Assembly: GCA_034509755.1 (NCBI GenBank)
Contig: CM067559.1
Span: 31,362,032-31,426,031, forward strand
From: Anisodus tanguticus
Lineage: Eukaryota > Streptophyta > Magnoliopsida > Solanales > Solanaceae
DNA length: 64,000 nucleotides
Direction of reading: 5' to 3'
This document shows, piece after piece, positions 1 to 10,489 of this stretch. The notes beneath the pieces are model-generated. The model saw nothing but the letters and a program-made list of their open reading frames with translations, was not told the DNA's origin and did not search any database. The first letter of the stretch is position 1; each line of letters begins with the position of its first letter. The position numbers and the translations under genes were made by a program.

Positions 1-288
1 AATGCAAATGCATCCTTTTAGTGTTTCACGATAGATGAATGATGTTGAAACCATACCAGACTTCCTAAGTTCACGAACTGTCTAGCAGAAAAGATGAGTT
101 TTTCTTCCTTTTGTCACTTCTGCCAATATATCTCCCAGGGAAATTTATATCTGCCTATCAGGGGAAAAAACATGTGTAGCAATTTGTGGAATACTTTATC
201 TGAAATAAATTGTTAGGACCGTGAGTCGGATGGTTTGAACAAAATCCAACTTGTAGATTGGTGGAGGAGGAGCCGCTTGTAGGGGAAA
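1..288. other. Gene-free left edge
   Basis: No open frame longer than 60 codons with a recognisable motif and no repeat boundary that I can fix. The base composition is ordinary AT-rich plant intergenic or intronic sequence. Confidence 0.5.
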
Positions 289-1335
289 TTGAAAGTATAT
301 TTATGTCCTAGAGACAATCTGTATTAGGACAAATGTACTTTATACACACTCGTATTATTATTAATGGAGATTAATATTTTGACATTTGAAATTATTGAAT
401 TATTAATTGATTGTTTATAATATTATATAATATGCATCCCTGGAGGTTACGCTGTTATTAATAATGTAAGATATTAATATTATAACATGACTCTTAAAAT
501 AGCCTCGACTAATGATCATCGAGAATGAGATATCGATGATATGTGATAAGTCGACATGTGGTCTGCATCACATCCTTAGAGGATGTAGTATGTCTCACCT
601 GCTACGAGTAATGACTACTCGTGATGGACACATGTATACTTTGGAAGTATTGGTATACCATGTTGATATACTATTTGTTATACTTGTCTAAAGTATGATC
701 AACGTGTGGGAGATAGAAGTCCTTAGACTTGAGGTCAATATGCACCTTGTCTACAAAGTAATAGACTTTGATCCTGTCCTAAGCTCAAATGCATTACGAT
801 GTGGATTAAAGGTGGTAGTTGAGCCAAGATTAAGATTCATTCCTCGAATGTATATTCGAGAGAACACGCAGATTCTCAGTGATATTAGGTTGACTAAGTC
901 GTTGGCCAACGCAATAGACATATTTAGAATATGGTCTAGTTGTCAACTAATATAGATGAGATACAATGATTAAGCCATTTGGATAGACACTTGACAAATC
1001 CTAAGCTTGATCGGGTGTGTCGTGAATGAAAGGATTTTATCTTACCACATAGAGGTTAAGTTTACTGGATTCGTGTAAACGTACTTCACATATTGAGTTC
1101 GTCTTGCGGTGCCGTCTAGGAGTTCCGTGTAGACCTTAATTTGATTAATGTCGATATGTGAAGGCCTGTAGGGTCACACTATGTCGATTGTCTTTTCGAT
1201 CTAAGGATGTATTGAGAGAGTAATATTCGATTTGGAATCGAGATATTTAAATGAATAATGATTGTTTTAATTAAGTCAAAATTGGATTTTGGATTTAATT
1301 AAAAATGTGCGGAAAATAAATCGAGACGGTGTAGG

Positions 1336-1371
1336 GCCACGTCAAGCGCCACGTCAAGCGCCACGTCAAGC
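1336..1371 (+). repeat. Three exact 12-bp tandem repeats
   Basis: GCCACGTCAAGC occurs three times head to tail, followed directly by a CCGCGG-rich stretch (to about 1402). Each unit carries an ACGT core like plant bZIP sites. It lies about 110 bp upstream of the TATA box at 1479, where an LTR enhancer would be expected; that role is inference. Confidence 0.7.
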
Positions 1372-1478
1372 GCCGCGGTGCCACACCATAGGGCCGCGGC
1401 GCTAATGACCTAATTTGTCTCAATTTTTGGGTCAGGCCCAAGGTCAAACCCTAATCCGGTTTGACCTAATTTTTCACC

Positions 1479-1486
1479 TATAAATA
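1479..1486 (+). promoter_or_regulatory. TATA box of the LTR-like repeat
   Basis: TATAAATA sits after CACC and is followed by a run of CA- and TC-rich sequence, as in the core promoter of plant LTRs. It is the clearest sign that 289-1824 is LTR-derived. Confidence 0.5.
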
Positions 1487-1904
1487 CAAACATTCACTTC
1501 ATTATTCAATACACTTAATTTCATATTATTATTCTAAGTCATAGAGACTTAGAATCAAAACACTCTCTCGAACCTTTGCCGTATTTCCTAGCTTTCCAAA
1601 AGAGAAATTTATTGAAGCTTGGAGCTTGCAATCGAAAGGGCTTTCGTGTCCGAACCCACAGTTGATAAAGATTTCAGATAATATAACCTGTAAGTATTCA
1701 TGTTTTATGTTACAGGTTTTTGATTGTCATATAACCATATCAGAAGTAATTGTTGGGGTAAGTAAGAACAAAATTTTAAACTTCCGCTGTGCCTTACTTA
1801 CGTGTTTTGAACCCAACAAAACCCTACAGAAATGACTTTGGTAGATGAAAATTCAACTGAACATGCACGTTCTTGGTGAAAGGTGCTTATAATGCCCTAT
1901 CTAT

Positions 1905-2312
1905 CTAAGAGACAGTAGAAATTAGTTTCCCCGGAGATTGTTATGGAGAACTGGGGCTCCTCTTAAAGTAGTATGTTTTGAATGGATAGAGGTTCAGGAC
2001 GGTTGTCTAACATATAGATAATTTAAGCAGCAGGGTCTCATAATATGTAAAGTATGTTACATGTGTAAGAAGAAGCTGGAAAATGTAAATCGTTTGTTTT
2101 TACATTGTGTTGTCGCAAATGAGATTGCTGCATATTTCCGAATTAGAAAAATCGAAATAGAAAATTGCAGATGTCTTCTTCTTTACTGGGGGAGTTCAGT
2201 GGGTGATGCGAAACTGTCTAATATTAGTATCTATTTAGTTGGAAATGGATGGAATGATAAAATAAGTTACAATAGGATTTACAATATGATTCCTCTTGGA
2301 CATTTTTAAGGG
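1905..2312 (+). pseudogene. LINE (L1-type) reverse transcriptase C-terminal zf-RVT remnant
   Basis: Translated with frame changes, the segment keeps the order of the zf-RVT domain found after the reverse transcriptase of plant L1 LINEs: an FP-W-like start near 1930, a degenerate core around 1960-2040, then CYMCKKKLENVNRLFLHC at about 2055-2110, which holds the C-x2-C...HC zinc-binding pattern (LFLHC). The upstream part has in-frame stops and at least one frameshift. The open piece 2061-2309 is only the tail of the domain. No RT core, endonuclease or poly(A) tail is present, so this is a fragment. The role in the intact element would be nucleic-acid binding during target-primed reverse transcription. 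Confidence 0.6.
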
Positions 2313-2509
2313 GGTGCAAATTCCTTACATAGTTTGAAATCCTCTTGTTTACAACATTTTGCATTTTTGTTGTGAATTTGCTTCTATTGATGATATAGTT
2401 GTTTTTTTTATTCCTTACAGCTCTGAAAAGGGATCCAAAATTTAGGACTGTAAAATACTTTTACATGCAACCACTGGATGCAATTATATGGATACCTTTT
2501 AGTTTATTT

Positions 2510-2709
2510 TAGGGGTGGCCAGTGGGCCGGGCTCGGGTCTGGCGGGGTCGGGGCGGGACGAGCCAGGGGGTCGGGGTCGGGTCTAGCGGGGCCTAGCGGG
2601 GTTGGGTCTGGCGGGACCTGCTCCAGTCCCGTCCCGATCCCGATCCCGTCGGTATCGGGGCGGGGCGGGGTCGGGTCGGGCTCGGGCTCGGGGCGGGGTA
2701 CGGTCGGGT
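2510..2709. repeat. hAT left subterminal GC-rich array
   Basis: About 200 bp of degenerate GGGTCGGG / GGGGCGGG / TCTGGCGGGG words, ending at a poly-T run. In hAT elements such subterminal repeats are transposase-binding sites; here the binding role is inferred. The long open frames on both strands (2478-2753 and 2504-2731) are by-products of this biased sequence. Confidence 0.8.
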
Positions 2710-2924
2710 TTTTTTTTTTTTTAAATAACATATGTATAAAAAAAACTCAATAAACAAAACAACATAGTGTAATAAAAACATCCCAATTTGTTTTTGTGCC
2801 TCTTATATTATTTAATAGACATGATTTTTTTGTAATACAAATACAATTGTCTAAAATCTAAATTGCAACTTTGTGGTGTTGTCCAAAAGTTGCAAATTAC
2901 ATAATAAAATTGCAATTAAAAAAA

Positions 2925-5359
2925 TTACATTCTCAAAAAAACCTGTTCTAATTGCTTGATGATTTCCTGTAGTTCTTCGGTTGGAATTCGTATTTGTTGG
3001 TCAAATTGATCCACGTCGCTTCCACTACCTTCGGTTAAGATTTCGTTGTAGTTTTCATCATCTTCTTCGTTGATCTCCGGTTGACCGCATCTTCTCTCGC
3101 TCCGCTCGTATCCAATCTCTCGAATAATACCGCAATTTTCAAGTCGTCTCCGCCAATGAGTGTCTCGTGGTCTCCTATTTGATATCGCTGCGTTAAAAAA
3201 GCGCTTTCAGACGCATTGATGACGCTTGAATGTTCAAAACATCTCGAGCCATCAATGAAAGTGTCGGAAAGGTCTTCTCATTCCCCTCCAAATATTTCAA
3301 ACAAGTCTTCATGTCCATCTTCATTGATAACTTCTTGATACGGCAGAACCCCGCAAAACAAAAATATCCAACTCGCTAATTTGGTTAGTAGTAAAGGTAC
3401 GACCGCACATTCTATTTCTGAGGCTTTCAATACTAGCCGCAAAACAGCATGTCTTTTGTGAGGTTGTGTTGAAGATGAAGAAGATGGTATGGAAGCCGGT
3501 AAGTTACTAGCATTTTCTTGTTGATAAAATCTATATATATTTTTGCATTGGTGTTCTACGCTAGACACCGCTTCTTCTTTAGTTTGTTCAATAGGTGGTG
3601 GGTGATTTAGATTTTTGGGACTTGGAGGTGGTAGTACTTCTATACAATCGTAAATAGTTTCAATTAGTGATTTAGTACCGTCTATTTTAATAGTAGGATT
3701 TAATACAGAACCAATAATATAAATAGAGGGAATAGGAATAAAATATTTTTTATTTTGACAAACATTTTTTAATAGCTACCTTATAAGCTGGTTTTTCCAT
3801 ATATTCACTAAGTAATAAAAATATTAGAGTTATATAAAATAACATAGTTGAAATAGTAGGATAATATATACCGGAAAATTCTTTTGTTGCTTGAAAAAAT
3901 TTCTCTAAAAATACAATAAGTTCGGAAATTTTTACCCAATCACTATCTAAAATCATATCAGCTGGCTTTTTATTATGAGAGTTAAAAAATAAAGTTATAG
4001 GTAATTTATAGTCATAAGCAACAAGTAGTTGCTCGTATAAAGAATTCCACCTAGTGGATACTTCTTGTGGAATTCTTCTATAAGGTAGTCCACAATCGTG
4101 ACAAGTTTTTTTATATTCTTTTCTACGTTGTACTTTATTGCTTTTAAAAATAAAGTTTATAGCAAATTGTATTTTACTAAGAATGTCTTCAAAAAGTGAT
4201 AGACCATCCTTTACAATTAAGTTATATATATGGCACGCGCATTTTATATGAAAATGGTCTGAAAAAGATGGAGTTAAACTATTTTTTAACATTGTAATTG
4301 CGTAATTGTTATTAGAAGCGTTATCTAATGTAATAGTCATAATTTTATCGGTAATTCCGTAATAATCGCACACTTGATAAATATTTTCTGCAATAAAAGT
4401 ATCAGTGTGCCTATCATCTATATATCTATACGCTAAAATACGTTTTTGCATATACCATTTATAATCTATCCAATGACAAGTTACAGTTAAATAATCATGG
4501 CCGTTAGTACTACGACCTATATCAGACGTGATAGATACTTTGCCATTAAAATGATATAATGAAAAATGTAAATATTGTTGATATTCATGCGCGAATTTAA
4601 ATACATCTCTCATAACAGTTGATCTAGGAAAACCGTTAAAAGCAGGATTATATATATCTCTAATGTAATGAATAAAACCGGGAGATGAAGGAAATGAAAA
4701 AGGCAAACCCTCCACAGCAACTAATTTTGATATTGCTTCCCTATCTCTATGTTTATTGTATTTAGAGCCTTCAATTCCCCCCGTCATAGGGTTAATTTGA
4801 CCCGTACTTGGTCGGGACAAGTATCGTATGTGAACCTTGTCCCGATGGAGCGGGCCTTTGCGCACCCGGTTTTGAAGCCTGGTATTGGACATACCTAGTG
4901 GATGAGCACTTACTACGTGTCTAATTAAACCCCCGTCCCACCGTGACCTTTTCCAGTTTTAAATTTTAAAACATTTTTACAAATTTTACATATGGCTACT
5001 TGATTCTCTACGTCCCTATCAAAAAATGTCCATGCATCTGATTTTAATGGTCGTTTTGCTGGACCTCGTCTCATACTAGGGGGAATAGGAGGTATTTCAG
5101 TTGAAGGTGCACTAGTGGGTGTGTTGTCATCAACATTAGTGGGTATATCATCTAGTTCATCGTCTAAATTAAAGTCTTCTTGAGTTCCAGAAAATAGCTC
5201 CTGGTCTAAATCTAATGGTATTGTAAGAAAATGTTGAGTATCAACAAAATCATCCTGTGTAGGAATAAGATAACTAGAAGAAGTACCCTTGCCCTGGTTG
5301 GCCCTACTAGAAGAAGCACTCTTACCCTTACCCTTAAACATACCTTTTAATCCTTCCAT
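2925..5359 (-). pseudogene. hAT transposase (BED zinc finger, RNase H-like core, hAT dimerisation tail), broken
   Basis: The start is the ATG at 5359. Codons 1-144 hold a low-complexity acidic N-terminus and a BED finger beginning at AWTFFDRDVENQ, with CKIC as the first zinc ligands. One base is missing in a G run near 4937, which moves the remaining finger residues (RHVVSAHP) into another frame. The core, 4892-3750, has the RNase H-like landmarks of plant hAT transposases: TSDIGRST near codon 130 of that frame, TLDNASNN, HIKCACHIYNLIVKDGL and STRWNSLY. A stop ends this frame at 3750. The C-terminus is split again: FPTLSLMARDVLN (about 3235-3290) starts the dimerisation domain, then a stop and frame changes lead to the end at 2925. 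At least three lesions make the copy non-coding. The family resembles RICESLEEPER-type hATs. Confidence 0.85.
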
Positions 5360-5751
5360 TTTAATTATGATAATAAATAATTAAAGACAATGAAATTAAG
5401 TGCGCTAAATAAAATAAACAGACAATAATAATTTAATGAAGGAACGAATGTACCAAACGCCGACGTAACGTCGACGTGTAATCGAGAGGTTGAAAATTGA
5501 AACTTTGCTCGATGGAAGATCCTCAAGCTAGTTGCCAACTTCACTCCCAATTCCCAAATGAATTAATAAAATTGAATATTTAGCAAACAATGTAGACTTG
5601 TAGAGAGATATATTGAGAAATTAGAGAGATTGTAGGAAGATTTGTGAGAAAGATGAAGAGAAAATGAGTTATTTATAGTTGAAAAATTGGGTTAAAGTGT
5701 AAATATAATAACTTATGGGTTAAAAATAAATATTAAGGGGTAGGGGGGGTT

Positions 5752-5770
5752 GGGGGGGGGGGGGGGGGGG
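5752..5770 (+). repeat. Poly-G tract (19 G)
   Basis: Nineteen consecutive G follow a G-rich lead-in (GGGGTAGGGGGGGTT). It lies in the presumed 5' region of the minus-strand transposase gene. Such a tract can form G-quadruplexes and its length is prone to sequencing error. Confidence 0.9.
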
Positions 5771-5778
5771 CTAAAATA

Positions 5779-5794
5779 GCCGTTGGCCAACGGC
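5779..5794. promoter_or_regulatory. 16-bp perfect palindrome with degenerate second copy
   Basis: GCCGTTGGCCAACGGC reads the same on both strands. A related copy (CATTGGTGCAACGGCCAT) follows at about 5811-5828. The position between the subterminal array and the transposase start suits a protein-binding site, perhaps for transposase; function is inferred. Confidence 0.6.
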
Positions 5795-5837
5795 CATAAT
5801 CTAAAATGGTCATTGGTGCAACGGCCATTTTTGCAAG

Positions 5838-6028
5838 GGGGGAAAAGGGCGGGGTCGGGAACGGGCTCGGGGCGGTCTCGGGTCAGGCGGGCCTGGGGCG
5901 GGCTCGGGTCTGGCGGGACGAGACATCGTCCCGTCTCGAGTTCGAGTCCCGCCCCCGTTATTTTTTTTAAGTGGGCTCGGGACGGGGTCGGGTCGGGGTC
6001 GGGCCGTCCCGGCCCCTGGCCAGCCCTA
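5838..6028. repeat. hAT right subterminal GC-rich array
   Basis: GGGTCGGG, GGGGCGG and TCGGGTCTGGCGGG words mirror the left end, ending in the inverted terminal repeat at 6011-6028. Confidence 0.8.
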
Positions 6029-6036
6029 GTTTATTT

Positions 6037-8073
6037 CAAGAAAGATAGGAAAGAAAAGTATACTAGACGTTGTAAAAGCTGGAGCGTTTCACTTTAGCAA
6101 CTTTTAGCTTATAGAGCAAATGGAAAATAGAAGCATGTTGTGGAGCCCAATCATGTGAAAAGTTATTTCTGAGGTGAATTGACAGAAAACATTGTTTAAT
6201 ATTTTGTTTCAAAAGGGTCTTGTGCACCTAACTATTTGTTAGATGCTAATAAAAAAAGAAGATGCTAAGCAAAGTCTAGTTGCTCAAGTTAAAAGAGTTT
6301 ACACTATCCTTTAAAATCTGCGATGTAGTTTTAGCTTGTCTTTTAATTTTGGGATCATGCTACTCTCAGTCTCCCCTGTCTCCCTTTCTGAACTTGTATC
6401 TAGGTGGGATTAATTTATGACAAGTTTTTTGTTAGAATTAGTTAATAAGCAGGGGTAATTGAGTCATTTAGCAGGAGTTAGTTGTCTGTTTCTTTTATCT
6501 TCAGTTATTTAGTTGGGGGGTTAAGTTGTTAGTTGCCAAGTAGGAAGAGGAGAGCTTACTTAAATGCAAATTCCAATACACTATATATCTTCTTGGAAGC
6601 AATAACAGAAGTGTTTCACGCTTAGTTTAGAGATTTTTTCTTGTTTTAGATTCCTTTGAAAGCTGCAAAGTCATTGCTAGTTTGAACCCTCACATTTTGC
6701 TTTGCCCGTTTAATTTTATGTTGTTTAGTTCCGTCCTTCGGATTACATTGTTTTAAATAGTGTCTCCTTTTGTAGGACTTGCAAGATTTTTGCTTAATAT
6801 ATTTTCTGGATTTGTTTTTTTATTGGTAATATGTTGTTTAATGGATTTCTTGGAAGTTGGGAAGAAGTTTCAGCATTCATCATTTCATTGTGCCTGGCTG
6901 GATCCCTAAAGTACGTTGTAAATATAAAATATGCGACAACAGATATTCAGGCATATAATTTTAACTCCTCGTTGTTTCTGCTTAACTTATGAATATAAGG
7001 GAGCGCAAGTTGGTGTGCTTACGAATAGATGCTGATATATATATATTTATAATGCTGGCCTGCTTGAGGAGATTTAGCCATTCTAACATGCTGAGATTTT
7101 AAATTTAATTTTGTCTCTATTTAAATTCTCATGTCTTTTGTTGGTTCTACTGAATTGAAGAATCCTAATGATATGATATGATATTATCCTAATGATATGA
7201 TATTCTAATAATATAATATTATTCTAATGATATGATTATGATGTAATTGAATTATCCTAATTAATATTATCCTAATAATTAATATTGGTTTTGTGTAACA
7301 GAATCATTGCTCTATGACCCGTGCCTTGTATAGAATCGTATATGTATATATACCTTTCCTTAAATATCACCACACCCAAAACCCAATATTTTGATCCTCC
7401 AATCCGATTGGAATTAGTGCATGGTCAATGGTGTGCCACAGGACATTGCAAGGCATGAACCCTCAAGAATACATTCAGCTATCTCATAATCATCGTTGAT
7501 TACACCATAATTCCAATCGTTATCAACAATTTTTTTTTTATAAAGAATTAACCTTGTCACCAAAATAAGAATTTGTTGTGGTGAAGGATATTGGGATATT
7601 CAAATCATACATGCCCTTTTTCCGCAAGTAGTAAAATATGACTTCAATGTGCTGTAGATGCGAGATATAGAAATTTGCCTTTCGTAGTTGTGGAAGCAGT
7701 TTTGTTGTTGGAATCCTTTTTTTTGAAAGAAGAAGTTAATGGTCGAGTGACAAATAAGAGTAGTAGATCATATTCGATGAAGTGTGAACAGATTGATCCA
7801 TGATAATCATGTAACATTCTTATTTTTTGTGTCAACTGTGTTTCTCTCATTATATGATTATTATTATTAGTTTGATTTTAGTTAAATACATTTGTATATT
7901 AGAAAACGCTGATTCATCACAATTGCAAGTACTTATAAAAAAAATGAACTTAGAGATTATTGGAGAGTAGAGAAAAGTTAAGTCGAGTTTTCATCCGAGA
8001 GGTAGATTTGTAGGAAAAAATATTTGTACTGTGTTATCCAAAGGTCGACCTCTGTATGACAAGGTATGAAACA
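6037..8073. other. Gene-free AT-rich stretch
   Basis: I see no coding frame with a recognisable motif. It holds short AT-rich simple repeats and a possible short LTR-like start (TGTTAGAATTAGTTAATAAG at about 6432), for which I found no partner. It reads like intergenic or intronic plant DNA. Confidence 0.5.
7160..7285. repeat. AT-rich degenerate tandem repeat
   Basis: Words of the type ATCCTAATGATATGATATT and CTAATAATATAATATTATT recur with changes over about 125 bp. It is simple-sequence DNA with no coding sense. Confidence 0.7.
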
Positions 8074-8193
8074 TGTTAATAGTCTCATGTCAGAAATGGA
8101 ATGAAAACATGGACTCCTTATATGGATTTGGACAATCCTCACCCTATAAGCTAGCTTTTGGAGATGAGTTAGGCCCAAAATCCATTCTTTACA
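8074..8193 (+). repeat. TRIM left LTR
   Basis: 120 bp, TG...CA, with the core CTCCTTATATGGATTTGG. It differs from the right copy at roughly 20 positions, suggesting an old insertion. Confidence 0.85.
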
Positions 8194-8280
8194 TGTATCA
8201 TTTCCATTATTTGTTCACCGATGTTGGGCCCCAAATTATATTGTTCACGCTCCAGTTAACGAGGTCTGGGCGTGCGGGGG

Positions 8281-8400
8281 TGTTAAGAGTCCCACATCAG
8301 AAATGAAATGGGAATATGAACTCCTTATATGGACTTGGATAATCCTCACCCTACAAGCTAACTTTTGGAGTTAAGTTAGACCCAAAATCTATTCTTTACA
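8281..8400 (+). repeat. TRIM right LTR
   Basis: 120 bp, starts TGTTAAGAGTCCCACATCAG and ends ATTCTTTACA. The polypurine tract GGGGG lies immediately upstream. Confidence 0.85.
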
Positions 8401-9042
8401 AAACCATTTTCTATTCGGAATAAGTTGATCTCCAAATACATATGGTTTCTTGATGTGACTTTTACCATTCTGGTATACATTTACCCTGTAAAGAAGCAAA
8501 AAATAAATTCAATATTTGAGATCAACAACAGATATATATTCCTTCTTAAAAAAATATGTACTTAGATCTTCTTAACATATATCTATCGACAAATTGTTGA
8601 AAAGCAAAGTATAATTTTGTGTCAACTTCTGTTCCAACTTCTACGGTGAAAGGGTGCTTAAGATTGAAGAATCTTGATGAACATAAAGCCACAGAGCTGC
8701 TGCCAGAACCGAATTGGTTCAAATATGGAGACAAATTAAATTTCTCCTTACGCCTTGTTCTAATTTCAGGCAGAAGTGTTGGAAATGCTAAAATTCCTGG
8801 AACTTGCACAAGCAGCGTTGGATCATCTAGAATTCACAAAACTTGCGCAAGTGGCGTTGGATCAACTGGAGTTTCTGGTACTCGTGCAAATGATTTTTCA
8901 CATACAACAATCTGGGACTCGGGTAATCCCAATCATCAAATGAGAGAAAGCTTGTTTTCCTTTTCACTTCATCAACTGCCGTGTATAAATAAAAAACAAT
9001 GAAACAAGTAAGGAAACCGTAAAAACATATAAATGATGTGAA
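8401..9042. other. Spacer with an unrecognised 127-codon frame
   Basis: The frame 8619-9002 (+) has no domain I know. Part of it (about 8775-8890) repeats a roughly 39-bp word giving VGS/VGN-x-KI-x-GTCTSS-like peptides, which could be a decayed coding repeat or chance. No splice or promoter signal supports it as a gene. Confidence 0.4.
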
Positions 9043-9253
9043 TGTTATTGGTAGGATAATTATGGGACTATCCCATAATTATCTCAAATCATATATTTTA
9101 TAATACCATAATTTGTTATGATTAGGATTTGATTGTAAAATAGTATAACTTAATTTAGGATGATTAGATTATTCTTCGTTAATGTTAGCATTGTATCATT
9201 GTATATATATTTAACTATGTGAATGAAATAAAGCAAGGAATCAATTTCCTACA
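9043..9253 (+). repeat. Copia-A 5' LTR
   Basis: Begins TGTTATTGG and ends CCTACA directly before the primer-binding site. It carries a TATATATATTT promoter core near 9201 and a perfect hairpin at 9055-9083. Without a 3' LTR the left edge is set by the TG only. Confidence 0.7.
9055..9083. repeat. Perfect 13-bp stem inverted repeat in Copia-A U3
   Basis: GATAATTATGGGA pairs with TCCCATAATTATC across a 3-base loop (CTA), 12 bp inside the LTR. Copia-B has an unrelated hairpin at a similar place. Confidence 0.9.
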
Positions 9254-9267
9254 TGGTATTAAGAGCC
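9254..9267 (+). other. Copia-A primer-binding site
   Basis: TGGTATTAAGAGCC is two changes away from TGGTATCAGAGCC, the usual plant site complementary to the 3' end of initiator methionine tRNA, and it abuts the LTR. Confidence 0.8.
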
Positions 9268-9617
9268 AAAAAATCTTTTGCCCTAAACCCTACCTCCCTT
9301 CTCTTAGCCGAAATTCCTTTTTTTCCTTCTTCATATTTTTTTCTCTTCTTTCTCGGCCACACTAGGGTTTTCTCCCAAAAACCCTAAACCTAAAACAACA
9401 TCTCTAACCCTAAACCACTACCCCCATCTACCACCTTTCTTCTTCTCTCCAAAAACCCTAGCCGCCACTTAGGGTTAGTTACTACACTTCCATCAAACAC
9501 AAAACAATTTTCTATCCTTCCTTTTATTTTGATTTTTCGTGGAACCTATGGTCGAAAAACAAAAATTTCATCCAGCTCTTGCCGTAAACAACGTCAAGAA
9601 CTTTATTTTCATAACAC

Positions 9618-10306
9618 TTGAGATGGAAAAAAGGGCAATACACCTCTTGGACGGAATTATTCAAAATTCATTGTCGCGCATATGAGGTAATAGACCATAT
9701 CATACCTTCTGAGTCATCATCGGACACCACTGAGGTAGACAAAAAGTTATGGTCCTATTTAGATGCTATAGTATTTCAATGGATTTATTGCACTATCTCC
9801 AACGACCTTTTGCATACCATATTAGAGCCAAACTCTAGGCTCAATAGGCGTGGTAACGTTTACAAAATATTTTTCAAGATAATAAACTTTCTAGGGATGT
9901 ATATCTTGAACACCAATTTACCAACGTTAAATTGGATGACTTTTCAAATGTGTCCATCTATTGTCAAGAATTGAAGGTACTTGCAGACCAACTATCCAAC
10001 GTTGGTTCGCCGGTAACAAATCAAAGGTTGGCCCTTCAATTAGTTGTAGGATTGAATGAACAATTTGATGGAGTCACTACATTCGTTCAGCAGAGTAATC
10101 CATCACCTCTATTTTACAAGGCTCGTTCGAGGTTGATTCTCGAGGAAACACGCAAAGCAAAGCAGGCCCCGCCAGAACTGCCCTCTTCTTCACCAACTCA
10201 TTTTTCGCAGATTTTCAGCCACAAAATTCTGGTTCGATTGGAACTGAAAACCTCAACAATAATGGTAAAAAACGGGGGTCAAACCGTAATAATAAAGGGA
10301 AAATAA
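9618..10306 (+). pseudogene. Copia-A gag, frameshifted
   Basis: The Copia gag (UBN2/Retrotran_gag type) is recognisable from WTELFKIHCRAY through the conserved block QWIYCTISNDLLHTI to CQELKVLADQLSNVGSPVTNQ and LILEETRKA. The start ATG (in TTGAGATGG at about 9621) is out of frame because an A run nearby has one extra base compared with Copia-B. A second frameshift lies near 9845-9935, so the gene is read in two overlapping frames, 9618-9974 and 9932-10306. A Gly/Asn-rich tail follows; no CCHC knuckle is visible. Confidence 0.8.
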
Positions 10307-10489
10307 TGGTGGAAAGGGACGGGGGAGGGGCGGAGGCCAACCAGCCGGCGGCAGCACCAACCAGCAGGGGTAGTGGCGGCCCAACTAGTGGTAGCCGCCT
10401 GCCCAGTCAGTCGGTAACCAGTGGGGGTAGTACCGTCGTGGGCCTGAACCCCACAGTAGGTTGCCCCTCCGTGCCTGTACCCCATCGCG

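Larger units (their letters stand above)
289..1824 (+). repeat. Putative solo LTR or LTR-derived sequence
   Basis: The stretch looks like a long Copia-type LTR: it starts with TG at 289, has a TATA box at 1479-1486 followed by a pyrimidine-rich leader, and ends with GAACCCAACA at 1815-1824 after a segment (AACTTCCGCTGTGC) typical of plant LTR ends. No coding frame is credible; the 86-codon frame at 695-955 lacks any domain. I found no second LTR, no primer-binding site and no matching target duplication, so the left boundary is a guess (TGTTAGGACC at 211 is an alternative) and it may be a truncated LTR rather than a clean solo LTR. Confidence 0.4.
2510..6028 (-). mobile_element. Complete hAT DNA transposon, 3519 bp, 8-bp TSD
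   Basis: The element has imperfect terminal inverted repeats: TAGGGGTGGCCAGTGGGCC at the left and the complement of TAGGGCTGGCCAGGGGCC at the right. It is flanked by the exact 8-bp duplication GTTTATTT at 2502-2509 and 6029-6036, the TSD length of hAT elements. Both subterminal regions are arrays of GGGTC/GGGGC-type words. The minus strand carries a BED-finger transposase with lesions, so the copy is structurally complete but unlikely to be autonomous. It moves by cut and paste in the nucleus. Confidence 0.95.
8074..8400 (+). mobile_element. TRIM (miniature LTR retrotransposon), 327 bp
   Basis: Two 120-bp direct repeats, 8074-8193 and 8281-8400, each start TGTTAA and end TTTACA. They flank an 87-bp interior. 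The bases next to the left LTR (TGTATCATTT) resemble a decayed TGGTATCA primer-binding site, and GCGGGGG just before the right LTR is a polypurine tract. The flanks AAACA (8069-8073) and AAACC (8401-8405) look like a 5-bp target duplication with one change. There is no coding capacity, so it must have been mobilised in trans. The sequence CTCCTTATATGGACTTGG is a core I recognise as widespread in eudicot genomes. Confidence 0.85.

Noticed and set aside
2478..2753. Overlapping long frames on both strands in GC-rich sequence
   Set aside because: They arise from the biased GGGTC/GGGGC words of the hAT subterminal array and have no domain.
8074..8400. Cassandra-type TRIM with a 5S RNA promoter
   Set aside because: The LTRs lack a recognisable 5S rRNA internal control region.
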